Shown one piece after another: positions 55,674 to 64,000 of a stretch of DNA of 64,000 nt. A model generated the notes under the pieces. That model worked only from the letters and a program-made list of their open reading frames with translations. It was not told the origin of the DNA and searched no databases. The translations under genes were made by a program, and so were the position numbers. The stretch is from JBBREP01 sp963716525 (GTDB lineage Bacteria > Actinomycetota > Acidimicrobiia > IMCC26256 > PALSA-610): NCBI GenBank assembly GCA_963716525.1, contig OY970315.1, positions 372,001-436,000 of the forward strand, read 5' to 3'. Each line of letters begins with the position of its first letter. The stretch's first letter is position 1.

Positions 55674-57554
55674 GAGGCGCGCCCGAGCACGTGCCGGGAG
55701 AGGAACCGCTCGGTGCGCTCGTACTCGTCGACCACGTTCGCGAGGCGCCGGAAGCCGTGACCTTCGCCGTCGTACACGTGGTACTCGACCTCACCGCCCG
55801 CGTTGCGCATCGCCGCGACCATCGCGTCGGCCTGGCCGACGGGCACCACCTTGTCGTCGCGGCCCTGGAGCACGAGCATCGGCACCGTGATCGACGGCGC
55901 GTGCGTGAGCGGCGATCGCTCGAGGTAGCGGCCCGCGTGGCGCGGAAGCTCCCCGACGAGCGAGTCGAGGTAGCGCGACTCGAAGCGGTGCGTCGTGGCG
56001 GCGAGCTGCATCAGATCCGCGACGCCGAAGAGACTCACGCCCGCCGTGATCAGCCCCGCGTGGCGCGCGCACAGCAACAGCACGGTGAAGCCGCCCGCGC
56101 TGCCGCCCATCACCGCGACGCGCGCGGGATCGCACCATCCCTCGCGGCCGGCGTGGCGGATACCGGCGGCGACGTCGGCCACATCGTGGACGCCCCACTT
56201 GCCGTCGAGGGCCTCGCGGTACGCGCGGCCGTATCCAGTGGAGCCGCGGTAGTTCGCGGCGAGCACGGCCCAGCCGCGCGACACCCAGTAGGCGATGCGT
56301 GGGTTCCAGTCGGCGCGGGCCTGATCGGTGGGCCCGCCGTGCACGAGCACGAGCAGCGGCGGCGCCGCACCGCGGCCGCCGGCGCGGCGGCCGCGCTCGG
56401 GCCGGTAGAGCAGCCCGTGCACGTTCGCCGCGCCCGAACGCCAGCGCACGGGCGCGGGCTCGACCAGGCCGCACGACTCGAACCCGGCGACCGCGCCCCG
56501 TGCAAGCGTGCGCCGCGCACCCGACGCCGCGTCGACCACGACCACGTGGGGCGGCGTGACCGCACCGGAGCGCACGGCCACGATGCCCGACGGCGACCAG
56601 TCGAGACCGTTGTGAAAACCCTTGCCCAGCTCGACCGCCGGCGCCGGGCCCGCGCGCCCGCCGGCGCGCCGGCGGGCGCGCACCAGGCGGCCGAACCCAC
56701 GCTCGTTCCGCGTGTAGGCGATGGCGCGGCTGTCGGGAGACCAGGCGAAGGTGCGTAGGCCGGGTGACCACGATGGCGGCGCGTGGTCGTACGGCTCGAT
56801 GTGCAGCGGTACCGGCCGCCGGCCGTCGCCCCCTGCCACCACGATTCGGGTCGGCCCGGCCGCATCAGTCGTGTACGCGAGCCCGGTGCCGTCGGGCGAC
56901 CAGCGCGGCTGGCCGACACCGGCTCGGCCCGGCGGTGCGCCCCCCACCATCCGGGCCGTGCCCACCCGGCCGCCGCCGGCGCCGTCAGCGACGTCGGCGA
57001 CAGCGATCCGCGACGCCTGCCACGGCATCGCGGGGAGGTCCCATTCGTGCCACATCAGCCGCCGCGAATCGGGCGCCCACGCGGGGTCCCATGCGAAGTC
57101 GGCCCGGCTCACCCGCACCGGCCACGCCGCGCCGTCGAGTGGGACGACGGCCACATCGCACACGTCGTCGCGCTCCACCAGGAACGCGGCCCGGGTGCCG
57201 TCGGCCGACACCGCCGGTGCGCCGGCCGTGCCGTCGCGTGAGAGCACGCGCACGACACCGGCACCGTCGGCCCGTACGACGAGCAGCCGGCCGTCGGCGG
57301 CCGCCACCACCGCCTCGTCGTCGGATGCCCAGGCCCAGGCGCCGCCGCCGTAGCCGCCCACCGGCGACACCGGCGCGTCGGCTGTGACCACACTGGGTGG
57401 TGACGATCCGTCGGAGCCGCGCGATCACGAGGTCGTAGCGGCCGTCGAAGCCCTCCAACCAGCCGACACGCGCCCCGCCCGGCGACCAGCGAGGCTCGCC
57501 GACGGTCCGTGACCGGGCGATCATCGGGGCGCTGACAGTGGGTGAGCCGGCCAT
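55670..57554 (-). CDS. S9-family prolyl oligopeptidase-like peptidase, frameshifted near 57396
   Basis: About 628 residues. The first 53 (MAGSPTVSAPMIARSRTVG, then GEPRWSPGGARVGWLEGF) are in one frame; a missing C in a run near 57396 moves the rest into the frame that continues VVTADAPVSPVGGYGGG. The middle is a WD-like beta-propeller (repeated RWSPDGTGLAY, SWSPGLRTFAWSPDSR). The C-terminal catalytic domain has VHGGPTDQARADWN, the nucleophile in MGGSAGGFTVLLL, the acid in LQGRDDKVVPVGQAD and the His in DGEGHGFRRL. It cleaves short peptides, possibly in the cytoplasm as no signal peptide is seen. Confidence 0.85.
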
Positions 57555-57627
57555 GGGGCAGAGCTTGCCATGCCGCTGCGTGCGGGATTTGGTTCGGAGG
57601 GGGCCGGCACTCCATGCTGGATGGCTC

Positions 57628-58941
57628 ATGGCCGGCCCGGACCCCCTTCGCGTGCCGCGGCCGGGCGACCCTCTGCGCATCGCGTACCTCGTGTACCGCG
57701 GCAACCCGCACGTGGGCGGCCAGGGCGTGTACAGCCGCCACGTCACCCGCGAGCTCGCCGAGATGGGGCACCAGGTGGAGGTGTTCACGGGCCCGCCGTT
57801 CTGCGACGTCGATCCGCCCGTCACCCGCGTCGAGGTGCCGAGCATGGACCTCTACCCGCGCCACAACCCGTTCCGCACGCCGTGGCCCTACGAGTTCCGC
57901 ACCTGGGTCGACGTGGCCGAGTGGGCCTACATGTGCTCGGCCGGCTTCCCGGAGCCGTGGGCGTTCTCGCAGCGGATCCGGCCGATGCTCAACGCGAGGC
58001 GCGCCGAGTTCGACCTCATCCACGACAACCAGAGCCTCGGGTCGGGCGTGCGGCGGCTCCTCGACGACGGCTGGCCGATCGTGCACACGCTGCACCATCC
58101 GATCACGGTCGACCGCGACCTCGACCTCGCGCACCCGGCCCACCAGCAACCCTGGAAGCAACTCACCCTGCGGCGCTGGTACGGGTTCCTCGCCATGCAG
58201 ACACGGGTGGCGCGCGCGCTGCCCCGCCACCTCACGGTCTCCGCGAACTCGAAGCGCGACATCATCGCCCAGATGGGCGTCGACCCCGAGCGGTTGCACG
58301 TCGTGCCGGTCGGCGTCGACCAGCGCCAGTTCCGGCCGATGCCGCACGTGTCGCGCGTGAAGGGTCGTCTGATGACCACCGCGTCGTCCGACGTGCCGCT
58401 CAAGGGCCTCACCTACCTGCTCGACGCGCTCGCGAAGGTGCGGGTCGAGCGGCCCGACGCGCACCTCGTGGTCATCGGACAGCCGCGGCACCGCAGCGCG
58501 ATCCCCCGCCAGATCGAGGCGCTCGGGCTCGGCGGCGCGATCGAGTTCGTGTCGGGAGTGAGCGACGAGCGCATCGTCGAGCTGTACAACGAGGCCGAGA
58601 TGGCCGTGGTGCCCTCGCTCTACGAAGGCTTCTCGCTGCCCGCGATCGAGGCCATGTGCAGCGGCACACCGCTCGTCGCCACGTCGGGCGGCGCGCTGCC
58701 CGAGGTTGCGGGCCCGTCCGGCGAGTCGGCGCTGCTCTGCAAGCCGGCCGATCCCGACGGCCTGGCCGGCGCGATCCTCTCCATGTTCAACGACGACGCC
58801 ATGCGTACACGCATCGGCGAGGCCGGCCGCGCCCGCGTGCTCGACCGCTTCACGTGGCGCCGCTGCGCCGAAGGAACGCTCGAGCACTACTACCTGGAGC
58901 TCGAGGACCATGCCCGCCGCCGCCACGACGCGACCACCTGA
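57628..58941 (+). CDS. GT4-family glycosyltransferase
   Basis: A 437-residue GT-B enzyme starting MAGPDPLRVPRPGDPLRIAY at ATG 57628. RGNPHVGGQGVYSRHVTREL is the Gly-rich acceptor-side loop, VPVGVDQRQFRP links the domains, and VPSLYEGFSLPAIEAMCSGT is the donor-binding EX7E region. Retaining transferases of this type add glucose, mannose and similar sugars to lipids or metabolites. The operon continues with a methyltransferase and a helical-barrel protein. That trio suggests synthesis of a glycosylated, methylated lipid or polysaccharide; this is inference from order only. Confidence 0.9.
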   Translation: MAGPDPLRVPRPGDPLRIAYLVYRGNPHVGGQGVYSRHVTRELAEMGHQVEVFTGPPFCDVDPPVTRVEVPSMDLYPRHNPFRTPWPYEFRTWVDVAEWAYMCSAGFPEPWAFSQRIRPMLNARRAEFDLIHDNQSLGSGVRRLLDDGWPIVHTLHHPITVDRDLDLAHPAHQQPWKQLTLRRWYGFLAMQTRVARALPRHLTVSANSKRDIIAQMGVDPERLHVVPVGVDQRQFRPMPHVSRVKGRLMTTASSDVPLKGLTYLLDALAKVRVERPDAHLVVIGQPRHRSAIPRQIEALGLGGAIEFVSGVSDERIVELYNEAEMAVVPSLYEGFSLPAIEAMCSGTPLVATSGGALPEVAGPSGESALLCKPADPDGLAGAILSMFNDDAMRTRIGEAGRARVLDRFTWRRCAEGTLEHYYLELEDHARRRHDATT

Positions 58942-58962
58942 TCGCGGAGATCCGTCGATCCG

Positions 58963-59793
58963 ATGCTGACCGTCGACTTCGAGCGCCTGGGGCTGCTGCC
59001 CGGCGACCGGTTGCTCGACGTCGGCTCCGGTGGCGGCCGCCACGCGTTCCAGGCGATGAAGCTCGGCGCGCGCACGACCGCGCTCGACTACTCCGCGGCC
59101 GACCTGAAGGACGTGCTCGCCACCACGGGCGGCATGCTCGCGAGCGCCGAGGTGAGCTGGGACCAGTTCGCGGGATGCGTGAACGGCAACGCGCTCGACC
59201 TGCCGTTCCCCGACAACGCGTACGACCGCGTCGTCACGAGCGAGGTCCTCGAGCACGTCTGGGACTGCGAGCGGGCGATCGTCGAGATGGTGCGGGTGCT
59301 GCGCCCCGGCGGCCGTATCGCGGTCACGGTGCCCACGTACTGGCCCGAGCGCGTGAACTGGGCGCTCAATTGGCGTTACCACGACGTGCCCGGCGGTCAC
59401 GTGCGGATCTTCCGCCAGCGGGAGCTGGAGTCGATGCTCGAGCGCGCCGGGCTCTACCTGCGCGGCTCGCATCATGCGCACGCCTACCACTCGCCCTACT
59501 GGTGGCTGAAGAACCTGTGCGGCCTCGACAACGTCGACGCCGCGCCGGTGCACGCCTACCACGACTTCCTCGTGCGCTGCATCGAGCGCCCCGACGGCGC
59601 CCTCGCCCGGGGTGAACGGTGGCTCGATCCGGTGCTCGGCAAGAGCCTCGTGATCTACGGCGAGAAGGTCGAGCCCCACATGGCGCGCTACGGCAAGCGC
59701 GCCCTCACCAACGCTCCCGCGCCACAGGTGAGCGAGCCCGCACCGCGCCCCACACGGGCGCGCCGTCGGTCGACACGGAAGGCGACAGACTGA
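58963..59793 (+). CDS. class I SAM-dependent methyltransferase
   Basis: A 276-residue protein with the SAM motifs LLDVGSGGGRHAFQAMKLGA (motif I), TALDYSAADLKDVL, ALDLPFPDNAYDRVVTSEVL (motif IV region) and RVLRPGGRIAVTVPTYWPER. The C-terminal part carries an extra region HAYHSPYWWLKNLCGLDNV unlike simple ubiquinone-type methyltransferases, followed by a basic tail. It starts 21 bases after the GT4 gene and overlaps the next start by TGATG, so its substrate is probably the GT4 product. Confidence 0.88.
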   Translation: MLTVDFERLGLLPGDRLLDVGSGGGRHAFQAMKLGARTTALDYSAADLKDVLATTGGMLASAEVSWDQFAGCVNGNALDLPFPDNAYDRVVTSEVLEHVWDCERAIVEMVRVLRPGGRIAVTVPTYWPERVNWALNWRYHDVPGGHVRIFRQRELESMLERAGLYLRGSHHAHAYHSPYWWLKNLCGLDNVDAAPVHAYHDFLVRCIERPDGALARGERWLDPVLGKSLVIYGEKVEPHMARYGKRALTNAPAPQVSEPAPRPTRARRRSTRKATD

Positions 59794-60899
59794 TGCCCCG
59801 CATCGAGATCCCCGAGGTACCCGGCATCGTCACTGCGGGCGAGGTCGAGGGCACGATCGACGCCATCGCGGCGGTGCAGCTGCCGAACGGCGAGATCCCG
59901 TGGAGCGCGGGCAACCACACCGATCCGTGGAACCACGTCGAGTCGGCGATGGCGCTCGACCTCGGCGGCCACTTCGCCGCGGCCGAGCGCGCCTACGAAT
60001 GGCTCGAGCAGCTCCAGCGCGCCGACGGAGCGTGGCACGCGTACTACCACGACGGCATCGTGAAGGAGCGCTGGCTCGACACCAACGTCACCTGTTACGT
60101 GGCGGTCGGCGTATGGCACCACTACCTGTGCACCGGCGACACGGGCTTTCTCGAGCACCACTTCGCGATGGTGGAACGGGCCGTCGACTTCGTGCTCGAC
60201 CACCAGCACCCAACCGGCGAGATCGAATGGGATGCCGACCCCACCCGGATCGACGGCCGCGGCGCGCTGCTCACCGGCAGCAGCTCCATCTACCTGTCGG
60301 TGCGGTGCGCGATCGCGTGCGCCGAGCGTCTCGGACGTGAGCGACCCGACTGGGAACTGTCCGTCGGCTCGCTCGCGATCGCGGTCGCACACCGGCCCGA
60401 GCGGTTCCTGGACAAGCAGCGCTGGGCGATGGACTGGTACTACCCGATCCTCGGCGGCGTGATGAGAGGCGACGCCGCGCACGCGCGCATCGCCTCGCGG
60501 TGGGACACGTTCGTGGTGCCCAAGCGCGGCGTGCGCTGCGTGTCGGACCAGCCGTGGGTGACCGCGGCGGAGACCTGCGAGTGCGTGATGGCGCTCGACG
60601 CGATCGGCGCGCACGACGCCGCACTCGAACTGTTCGGGTGGGTGCAGTTCCTGCGCGACGACGACGGCGCGTACTGGACCGGCGCGAACTTCGACGGCGA
60701 ACACTGGGATCTCGACGGCGAGCTGTACCCGGTGGAGAAGCCCACCTGGAACAGCGCCGCGATCGTCCTCGCCGCGAACGCGCTGGGCGGGCACGGGCCA
60801 ACGGCCGGCCTGTTCCGCGGCAGCGGTTTGCCGGCCGGGCTCACCGCCGAGGAGCTGATCGAGGCCGGTCTCGCACTCAACCGGCGCGACGGTTCGTGA
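59793..60899 (+). CDS. prenyltransferase/terpene-cyclase-like alpha-alpha barrel protein
   Basis: A 368-residue protein built of repeated helical hairpins. AIAAVQLPNGEIPWSAGNHT, EWLEQLQRADGAWHAYYHDG, VDFVLDHQHPTGEIEWDAD and WVQFLRDDDGAYWTGANFDG are QW-like repeats with the Q-x-x-G-x-W pattern of squalene cyclases, protein prenyltransferases and six-hairpin glycosidases. No DxDD cyclase motif or zinc site is evident. With a GT4 and a methyltransferase as operon partners, a glycan- or lipid-modifying role is more likely than terpene cyclisation. Function unproven. Confidence 0.66.
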   Translation: MPRIEIPEVPGIVTAGEVEGTIDAIAAVQLPNGEIPWSAGNHTDPWNHVESAMALDLGGHFAAAERAYEWLEQLQRADGAWHAYYHDGIVKERWLDTNVTCYVAVGVWHHYLCTGDTGFLEHHFAMVERAVDFVLDHQHPTGEIEWDADPTRIDGRGALLTGSSSIYLSVRCAIACAERLGRERPDWELSVGSLAIAVAHRPERFLDKQRWAMDWYYPILGGVMRGDAAHARIASRWDTFVVPKRGVRCVSDQPWVTAAETCECVMALDAIGAHDAALELFGWVQFLRDDDGAYWTGANFDGEHWDLDGELYPVEKPTWNSAAIVLAANALGGHGPTAGLFRGSGLPAGLTAEELIEAGLALNRRDGS

Positions 60900-60908
60900 G
60901 CACCCCCG

Positions 60909-61748
60909 TCAGGGATTGAGCAGCGGCGCAACCACGTTCATCGCGCTGCGTGCGAGCGCGGTGTCACCACCGAACGCGAGGCGCGCAGCCACCTCCGGCG
61001 CGTCCGGGGCCCGCGTGAGCAGCGCGATCACCCGCTCGGGCGTCACCGTCACCCGTGCATCGGGCGAGTCCACCCGTTCGAGCACCGACCAGTGCCCGGC
61101 CTCCCGCCGCCACGTCCACGATCCGGCGCCACCAAAGTCCATCGCGATCGTCGCACCGGCAGGCGCGTCGAGGTCGCGCAGCCACCATGCCAGCGCGTGG
61201 ACGACGACACGCGCCATCCACGTGACCGGCTCGCCCTCGAGCTCGGGCGCGCCCACCGCCCGGCGGATCTGTGACTGGTGGATGACCCGTTCCGCGTATT
61301 CGCGTGCGATCAGCATCCAGTAGGGCGACGGCTCGGTCTGCGCGAAGAAGCCGACGGACTCACGCGCGGCGGTGTCGAGACCGACGTTGCCGTAGAAGGC
61401 GTCCGACCACGCTCCGACTGCGTCGAGCAGGTCGACGATCAACGGCGCGCCCAGGAAGCGCGCCGCGCTCACCCAGTGCTCGTTGAAACCGTCGAGCAGC
61501 TCACGGAACTGCATCCCCGGATGGTGCTCGGCGAACTGCGTGAGGCCGTCGGTGGCGGCGTCGCGCTGGCGGCTGAGCAGCGACAGGTCGTCGCCGAGGA
61601 TGTGGAGCGCGACGCCCTTGACGGTCCACGCCGGGCACTCGCTCGGCCGTTCCCAGTCGTCGGCTGACAGACCCCGCAGGAGCGTGAGCAATGCTGCCCG
61701 CTCGGGCGCGAGCGCGGGCGTGGTGTCGAGCACCGGTACGTCGCTCAT
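60909..61748 (-). CDS. maleylpyruvate isomerase (MDMPI)-family DinB-like protein
   Basis: A 279-residue protein with an N-terminal DinB-like four-helix bundle: LLTLLRGLSADDWERPSECP, AWTVKGVALHILGDDLSLL and EYAERVIHQSQIRRAVGAPE, whose histidines would bind metal. The C-terminal half resembles the sterol-carrier-like domain of mycothiol-dependent isomerases (ATIAMDFGGAGSWTWRREAG). Actinobacterial members use mycothiol as cofactor. Start 61748 overlaps the stop of the YjbR-like gene. It converges with the helical-barrel gene, only nine bases apart. Confidence 0.72.
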   Translation of the reverse strand: MSDVPVLDTTPALAPERAALLTLLRGLSADDWERPSECPAWTVKGVALHILGDDLSLLSRQRDAATDGLTQFAEHHPGMQFRELLDGFNEHWVSAARFLGAPLIVDLLDAVGAWSDAFYGNVGLDTAARESVGFFAQTEPSPYWMLIAREYAERVIHQSQIRRAVGAPELEGEPVTWMARVVVHALAWWLRDLDAPAGATIAMDFGGAGSWTWRREAGHWSVLERVDSPDARVTVTPERVIALLTRAPDAPEVAARLAFGGDTALARSAMNVVAPLLNP

Positions 61749-62158
61749 CGGCGTCTCGTGAGCCGGGCGGCATGCGCCTCGGCCAGTGCCGGCGGTGCCA
61801 CGGCGAGCCACCCGTCGACGACGAGGTCGCGCAGCACGCGCTTCGACACCGTCTGCAGCTGGATCAGCAGGGCCGGGTAGCCGTTGAAGTGCTCGATCGT
61901 GAACACGCCACGCGCGCCCTCGGCGAGCACCGCCTCCTTCTCCTCGAGGTCGGCGACGCCGACCGCGAGGATGTCGCCGTCGGGAACCGGCGCGTCACCG
62001 AAGCGCTTGATGTCGGCCTTGCTGAACGGCCGCTCCCACGCGAACGCCTTCTTGCCCACGAACCACGTGCGATTGCCGAACCTCGCGCCGACCGTCACCT
62101 CGGGGAGCTCCTCGATGGCGCGCTCGACGTCAACGAATGTCGCGGGCACGCTCGTCAC
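61745..62158 (-). CDS. MmcQ/YjbR-family protein
   Basis: A 137-residue protein. PEVTVGARFGNRTWFVGKKA and FAWERPFSKADIKRFGD, then GVFTIEHFNGYPALLIQL and KRVLRDLVVDGWLAVAP match the YjbR/CyaY-like fold of DUF419. No catalytic residue is known for the family; nucleic-acid binding has been suggested. The start GTG 62158 is preferred to 62182 because VTSVPATFVDVERAIEELP is the usual N-terminus. In an operon with the methyltransferase and MDMPI genes. Confidence 0.67.
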   Translation of the reverse strand: MTSVPATFVDVERAIEELPEVTVGARFGNRTWFVGKKAFAWERPFSKADIKRFGDAPVPDGDILAVGVADLEEKEAVLAEGARGVFTIEHFNGYPALLIQLQTVSKRVLRDLVVDGWLAVAPPALAEAHAARLTRRR

Positions 62159-62188
62159 CGTACCGGCGCCCACTTCTCCCACGACACG

Positions 62189-62818
62189 TCATTGCGGCCG
62201 GGGGCGGCGCAGCGTGCGGAGGCTCCCCGTGGTGTCGAGCGGTTCGAAGCCGTCGGCCACCGCCTGCTTCCACACTGCGAACGGCGCCTGACCGCCGTCC
62301 TCGGGCCGCTCGAACACATCGTGGATCGCGAGCGTGCCACCCGGCGCGAGGTGCTGCGACCAACAGGAGTAGTCAGCCATGGCCACGTCGAGGGCGTGGC
62401 CACCGTCGATGAAGAGGAAGCTGAGCGGTGTGGCCCACGCACGGGCGACGGCGATCGAAGCGCCGACCACGGCGATCACCACGTCTTCGAGCGCGGCATC
62501 CGCGATCGTGCGCCGGAAGAACGGCAGCGTGTCCATACGCCCGGTACGCGGATCGACCAACTCGGGATCGTGGTGCTCCCACCCCGCCTGGTTCTCCTCC
62601 GAACCCCGGTGGTGGTCGACCGTGAAGAGCACCGTGGACGCGCCGCGGGCCGCGGCACCGAGGTACACGGCCGACTTGCCGCAGTACGTGCCCACCTCGA
62701 GCAGCGGGTGCCCGAGGTCGCGAGCGACTCGGATCCCGGCCTCGTGGAGGGCGAGACCTTCGTCGTCGGGCATGAAGCCCTTCGCGGCGCGGGCCGCGGC
62801 GAGCAACCGTGCCTCCAT
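62189..62818 (-). CDS. class I SAM-dependent methyltransferase (Methyltransf_24 type)
   Basis: A 209-residue protein with HPLLEVGTYCGKSAVYLGAA (motif I, compact form), LFTVDHHRGSEENQAGW, LSFLFIDGGHALDVAMADYS and LAPGGTLAIHDVFERPEDGG. The IDGGH and HDVF stretches match O-methyltransferase/cephalosporin-hydroxylase-like enzymes. Its ATG overlaps the end of the SDR gene (TGATG, after frame correction), indicating coupling. Substrate unknown; a role with the facing GT4/methyltransferase operon is speculative. Confidence 0.72.
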   Translation of the reverse strand: MEARLLAAARAAKGFMPDDEGLALHEAGIRVARDLGHPLLEVGTYCGKSAVYLGAAARGASTVLFTVDHHRGSEENQAGWEHHDPELVDPRTGRMDTLPFFRRTIADAALEDVVIAVVGASIAVARAWATPLSFLFIDGGHALDVAMADYSCWSQHLAPGGTLAIHDVFERPEDGGQAPFAVWKQAVADGFEPLDTTGSLRTLRRPRPQ

Positions 62819-63619
62819 CAGAGCCCGAGCATCTCCGTGATGCCGTGGTCACGACCCGCGGTGTACCCGCCGTCCACCGGCAGGGCGACGCCCGTGACGA
62901 ACGAGGCGTCGCCCGAGAGCAGGAACCGCGCTGGCTGCCGCGATCTCCGACGGACGGCCGAGGCGGCGCAGCTTGTGCTCGCGGATGATGTCGTCGCGCA
63001 CGGCCGTCATCGTGTCGCTCTCGAGCACGCCGGCGAGCAGCGGCGTCTCGACGAAGCCGGGACAGATGCAGTTCGCGCGAATCCCCTTGCGGCCGTAGTC
63101 GATCGCGACGTTCTTGGTGAACAGCACGACGCCACCCTTCGACGCGTTGTACGCGCTGCCGCCGGCGGTGCCCTCGAGACCCTCGACCGACGCGATCGTG
63201 ACGATCGAGCCGCGCTCACCGTCGACGGGATCATTGTCGAGCATCGCCGCCACTGCGCACTTCGTGGTGAGGAACGTGCCCTTGAGGTTCACGTCGAGCA
63301 CGTGGTCCCACGACGCGGCGTCGACCATGTGCGCGGGACCGCCGCCCGCGATGCCCGCCGCGGTCACCACACCGTCGAGCCGGCCGTACTGGCGCACGAT
63401 GGTGCGCACGACCTCGGTGGTCGCCGCCTCGTCGCGCACGTCGAGCTCGGCGAAGACCGCGGCTTCCACACCATCGGGAAGTTGCAGATCCTGACGCGGC
63501 GATTGCACGTCGGCGCCGATGACGATCGCGCCGTCGGTGAGGAAGCGGGTCACGCACGCCTCGCCGATACCCGACGCGGCACCCGTCACGAAGATCACCT
63601 TGCCACCGAGCGTGGACAC
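62818..63619 (-). CDS. SDR-family oxidoreductase, frameshifted near 62932
   Basis: A classical short-chain dehydrogenase of about 267 residues. It starts VSTLGGKVIFVTGAASGIGE and has AAGIAGGGPAHMV, IVTIASVEGLEGTAGGSAYN and the catalytic YNASKGGVVLFTKN, then ANCICPGFVETPLL. After PSEIAAASA one base is missing; the corrected frame gives RFLLSGDASFVTGVALPVDG, GYTAGRDHGITEMLGL and a stop overlapping the methyltransferase start. That ending is typical of SDRs, so the break is probably a sequence error. Substrate unknown. Confidence 0.85.
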
Positions 63620-63636
63620 GGAGCGGCACGGTAGCA

Positions 63637-63659
63637 ACGCTCGCCTCCCCGAGTAGATT
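63637..63659 (+). promoter_or_regulatory. possible glpX promoter
   Basis: TAGATT (63654-63659) fits a -10 hexamer about 45 bases before the glpX ATG, but the upstream -35 position has no good TTGACA-like match. The 84-base gap between the divergent SDR and glpX genes must hold promoters for both. Confidence 0.28.
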
Positions 63660-63703
63660 GCAACGGTTCGTCACCGCATCGACACCGAGAGCTGAGGGAC
63701 CGG

Positions 63704-64000
63704 ATGGCCGAACAGCAACCCGATCGCAACCTCGCCATGGAGCTCGTGCGCGTCACCGAAGCGGCCGCGCTCGCGGCCGGGCGCTGGATGGGGCGGGGCG
63801 ACAAGAACGGTGTCGACGGCGCCGCCGTCGACGCGATGCGCATCGTGCTCAACTCGATGGCGATCGACGGCATCGTCGTGATCGGCGAGGGCGAGAAGGA
63901 CGAGGCGCCCATGCTGTACAACGGCGAGCGGATCGGCAACAGCGGTCAGCTTCCCGTCGACATCGCGGTCGACCCTGTCGACGGCACCACCCTCTGCTCG
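63704..64000 (+). CDS. glpX: class II fructose-1,6-bisphosphatase, 3' end outside window
   Basis: The first 99 codons are present. MAEQQPDRNLAMELVRVTEA, GRWMGRGDKNGVDGAAVDAM and the metal-binding IGEGEKDEAPMLYNGERIG and DIAVDPVDGTTLCS leave no doubt about the GlpX family. It is the gluconeogenic fructose-1,6-bisphosphatase used by actinobacteria in place of the class I enzyme. GAGGGA lies seven bases before the ATG. The gene is cut by the window end. Confidence 0.95.
   Translation, partial: MAEQQPDRNLAMELVRVTEAAALAAGRWMGRGDKNGVDGAAVDAMRIVLNSMAIDGIVVIGEGEKDEAPMLYNGERIGNSGQLPVDIAVDPVDGTTLCS

Overview
The window is about 64 kb of high-GC DNA. Third positions are strongly G/C, GTG starts are common, and genes sit in tight operons with 1-4 base overlaps. 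Coenzyme F420 biosynthesis, LytR-CpsA-Psr proteins, a WbbL-like transferase, and an Asp-type MurA all point to Actinomycetota. I would guess a deep-branching lineage such as Acidimicrobiia rather than a classical Mycobacterium or Streptomyces, but that placement is inference. Gene content and order recall the ahcY / phosphomannomutase / FbiA-FbiB / mannose-1-phosphate guanylyltransferase / WbbL / CpsA neighbourhood of mycobacteria (around Rv3248c to Rv3268, from memory) and its Streptomyces counterpart. No rRNA, tRNA, CRISPR array, insertion sequence or prophage was seen, and no gap between genes exceeds about 260 bases.

Layout. 1-3.2 kb: end of an SbcC-type ATPase, translationally coupled to a NurA-like nuclease. 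3.2-6.7 kb: ahcY, a Tat-exported phosphoesterase and an XRE regulator. 6.8-14.9 kb: gmd, a membrane protein, then an operon of a large membrane protein, phosphomannomutase, a Trm112-like protein and a SIS-domain sugar isomerase. 15-18.6 kb: CPBP protease, FtsH, a thioredoxin-like protein. 18.6-26.2 kb: a DUF5719-like secreted protein and a membrane glycosyltransferase, then a small helical protein with the clearest promoter of the window, then fbiA, a single-domain fbiB and a separate nitroreductase gene. 26.3-31.8 kb: a TauE-type permease and two divergent secreted proteins, one with 14 Cys-containing repeats and one with an HEFGH zinc site, which end in the same 196-residue module. 32-41.2 kb: a cell-envelope polysaccharide block (GDP-mannose pyrophosphorylase, two GT2 enzymes, UDP-xylose synthase, UDP-glucose dehydrogenase, two LCP ligases). 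41.3-46.1 kb: pabB, pabC, birA and the acyl-CoA carboxylase biotin subunit. 46.2-57.6 kb: mixed metabolism, including PhzF, an epimerase, an LpdA-like flavoprotein, an F420-type oxidoreductase, crotonase, meaB, NifU, murA and two hydrolases. 57.6-63.6 kb: a GT4 / methyltransferase / prenyltransferase-like operon facing an SDR / methyltransferase / YjbR / MDMPI operon. 63.7 kb: start of glpX.

How it works together. Nucleotide-sugar supply (gmd, manB, SIS isomerase, GMP, ugd, uxs), glycosyltransferases, MurA and LCP ligases together describe construction of a mannose/rhamnose/xylose-type cell envelope. The F420 genes supply the cofactor for the luciferase-like oxidoreductase at 49.9 kb. BirA biotinylates the carboxylase encoded next to it.

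Data quality. At least twelve reading-frame breaks, most in G/C runs, affect conserved genes including murA and the biotin carboxylase. They are best read as sequence errors rather than gene decay, and the affected entries give the full inferred span.
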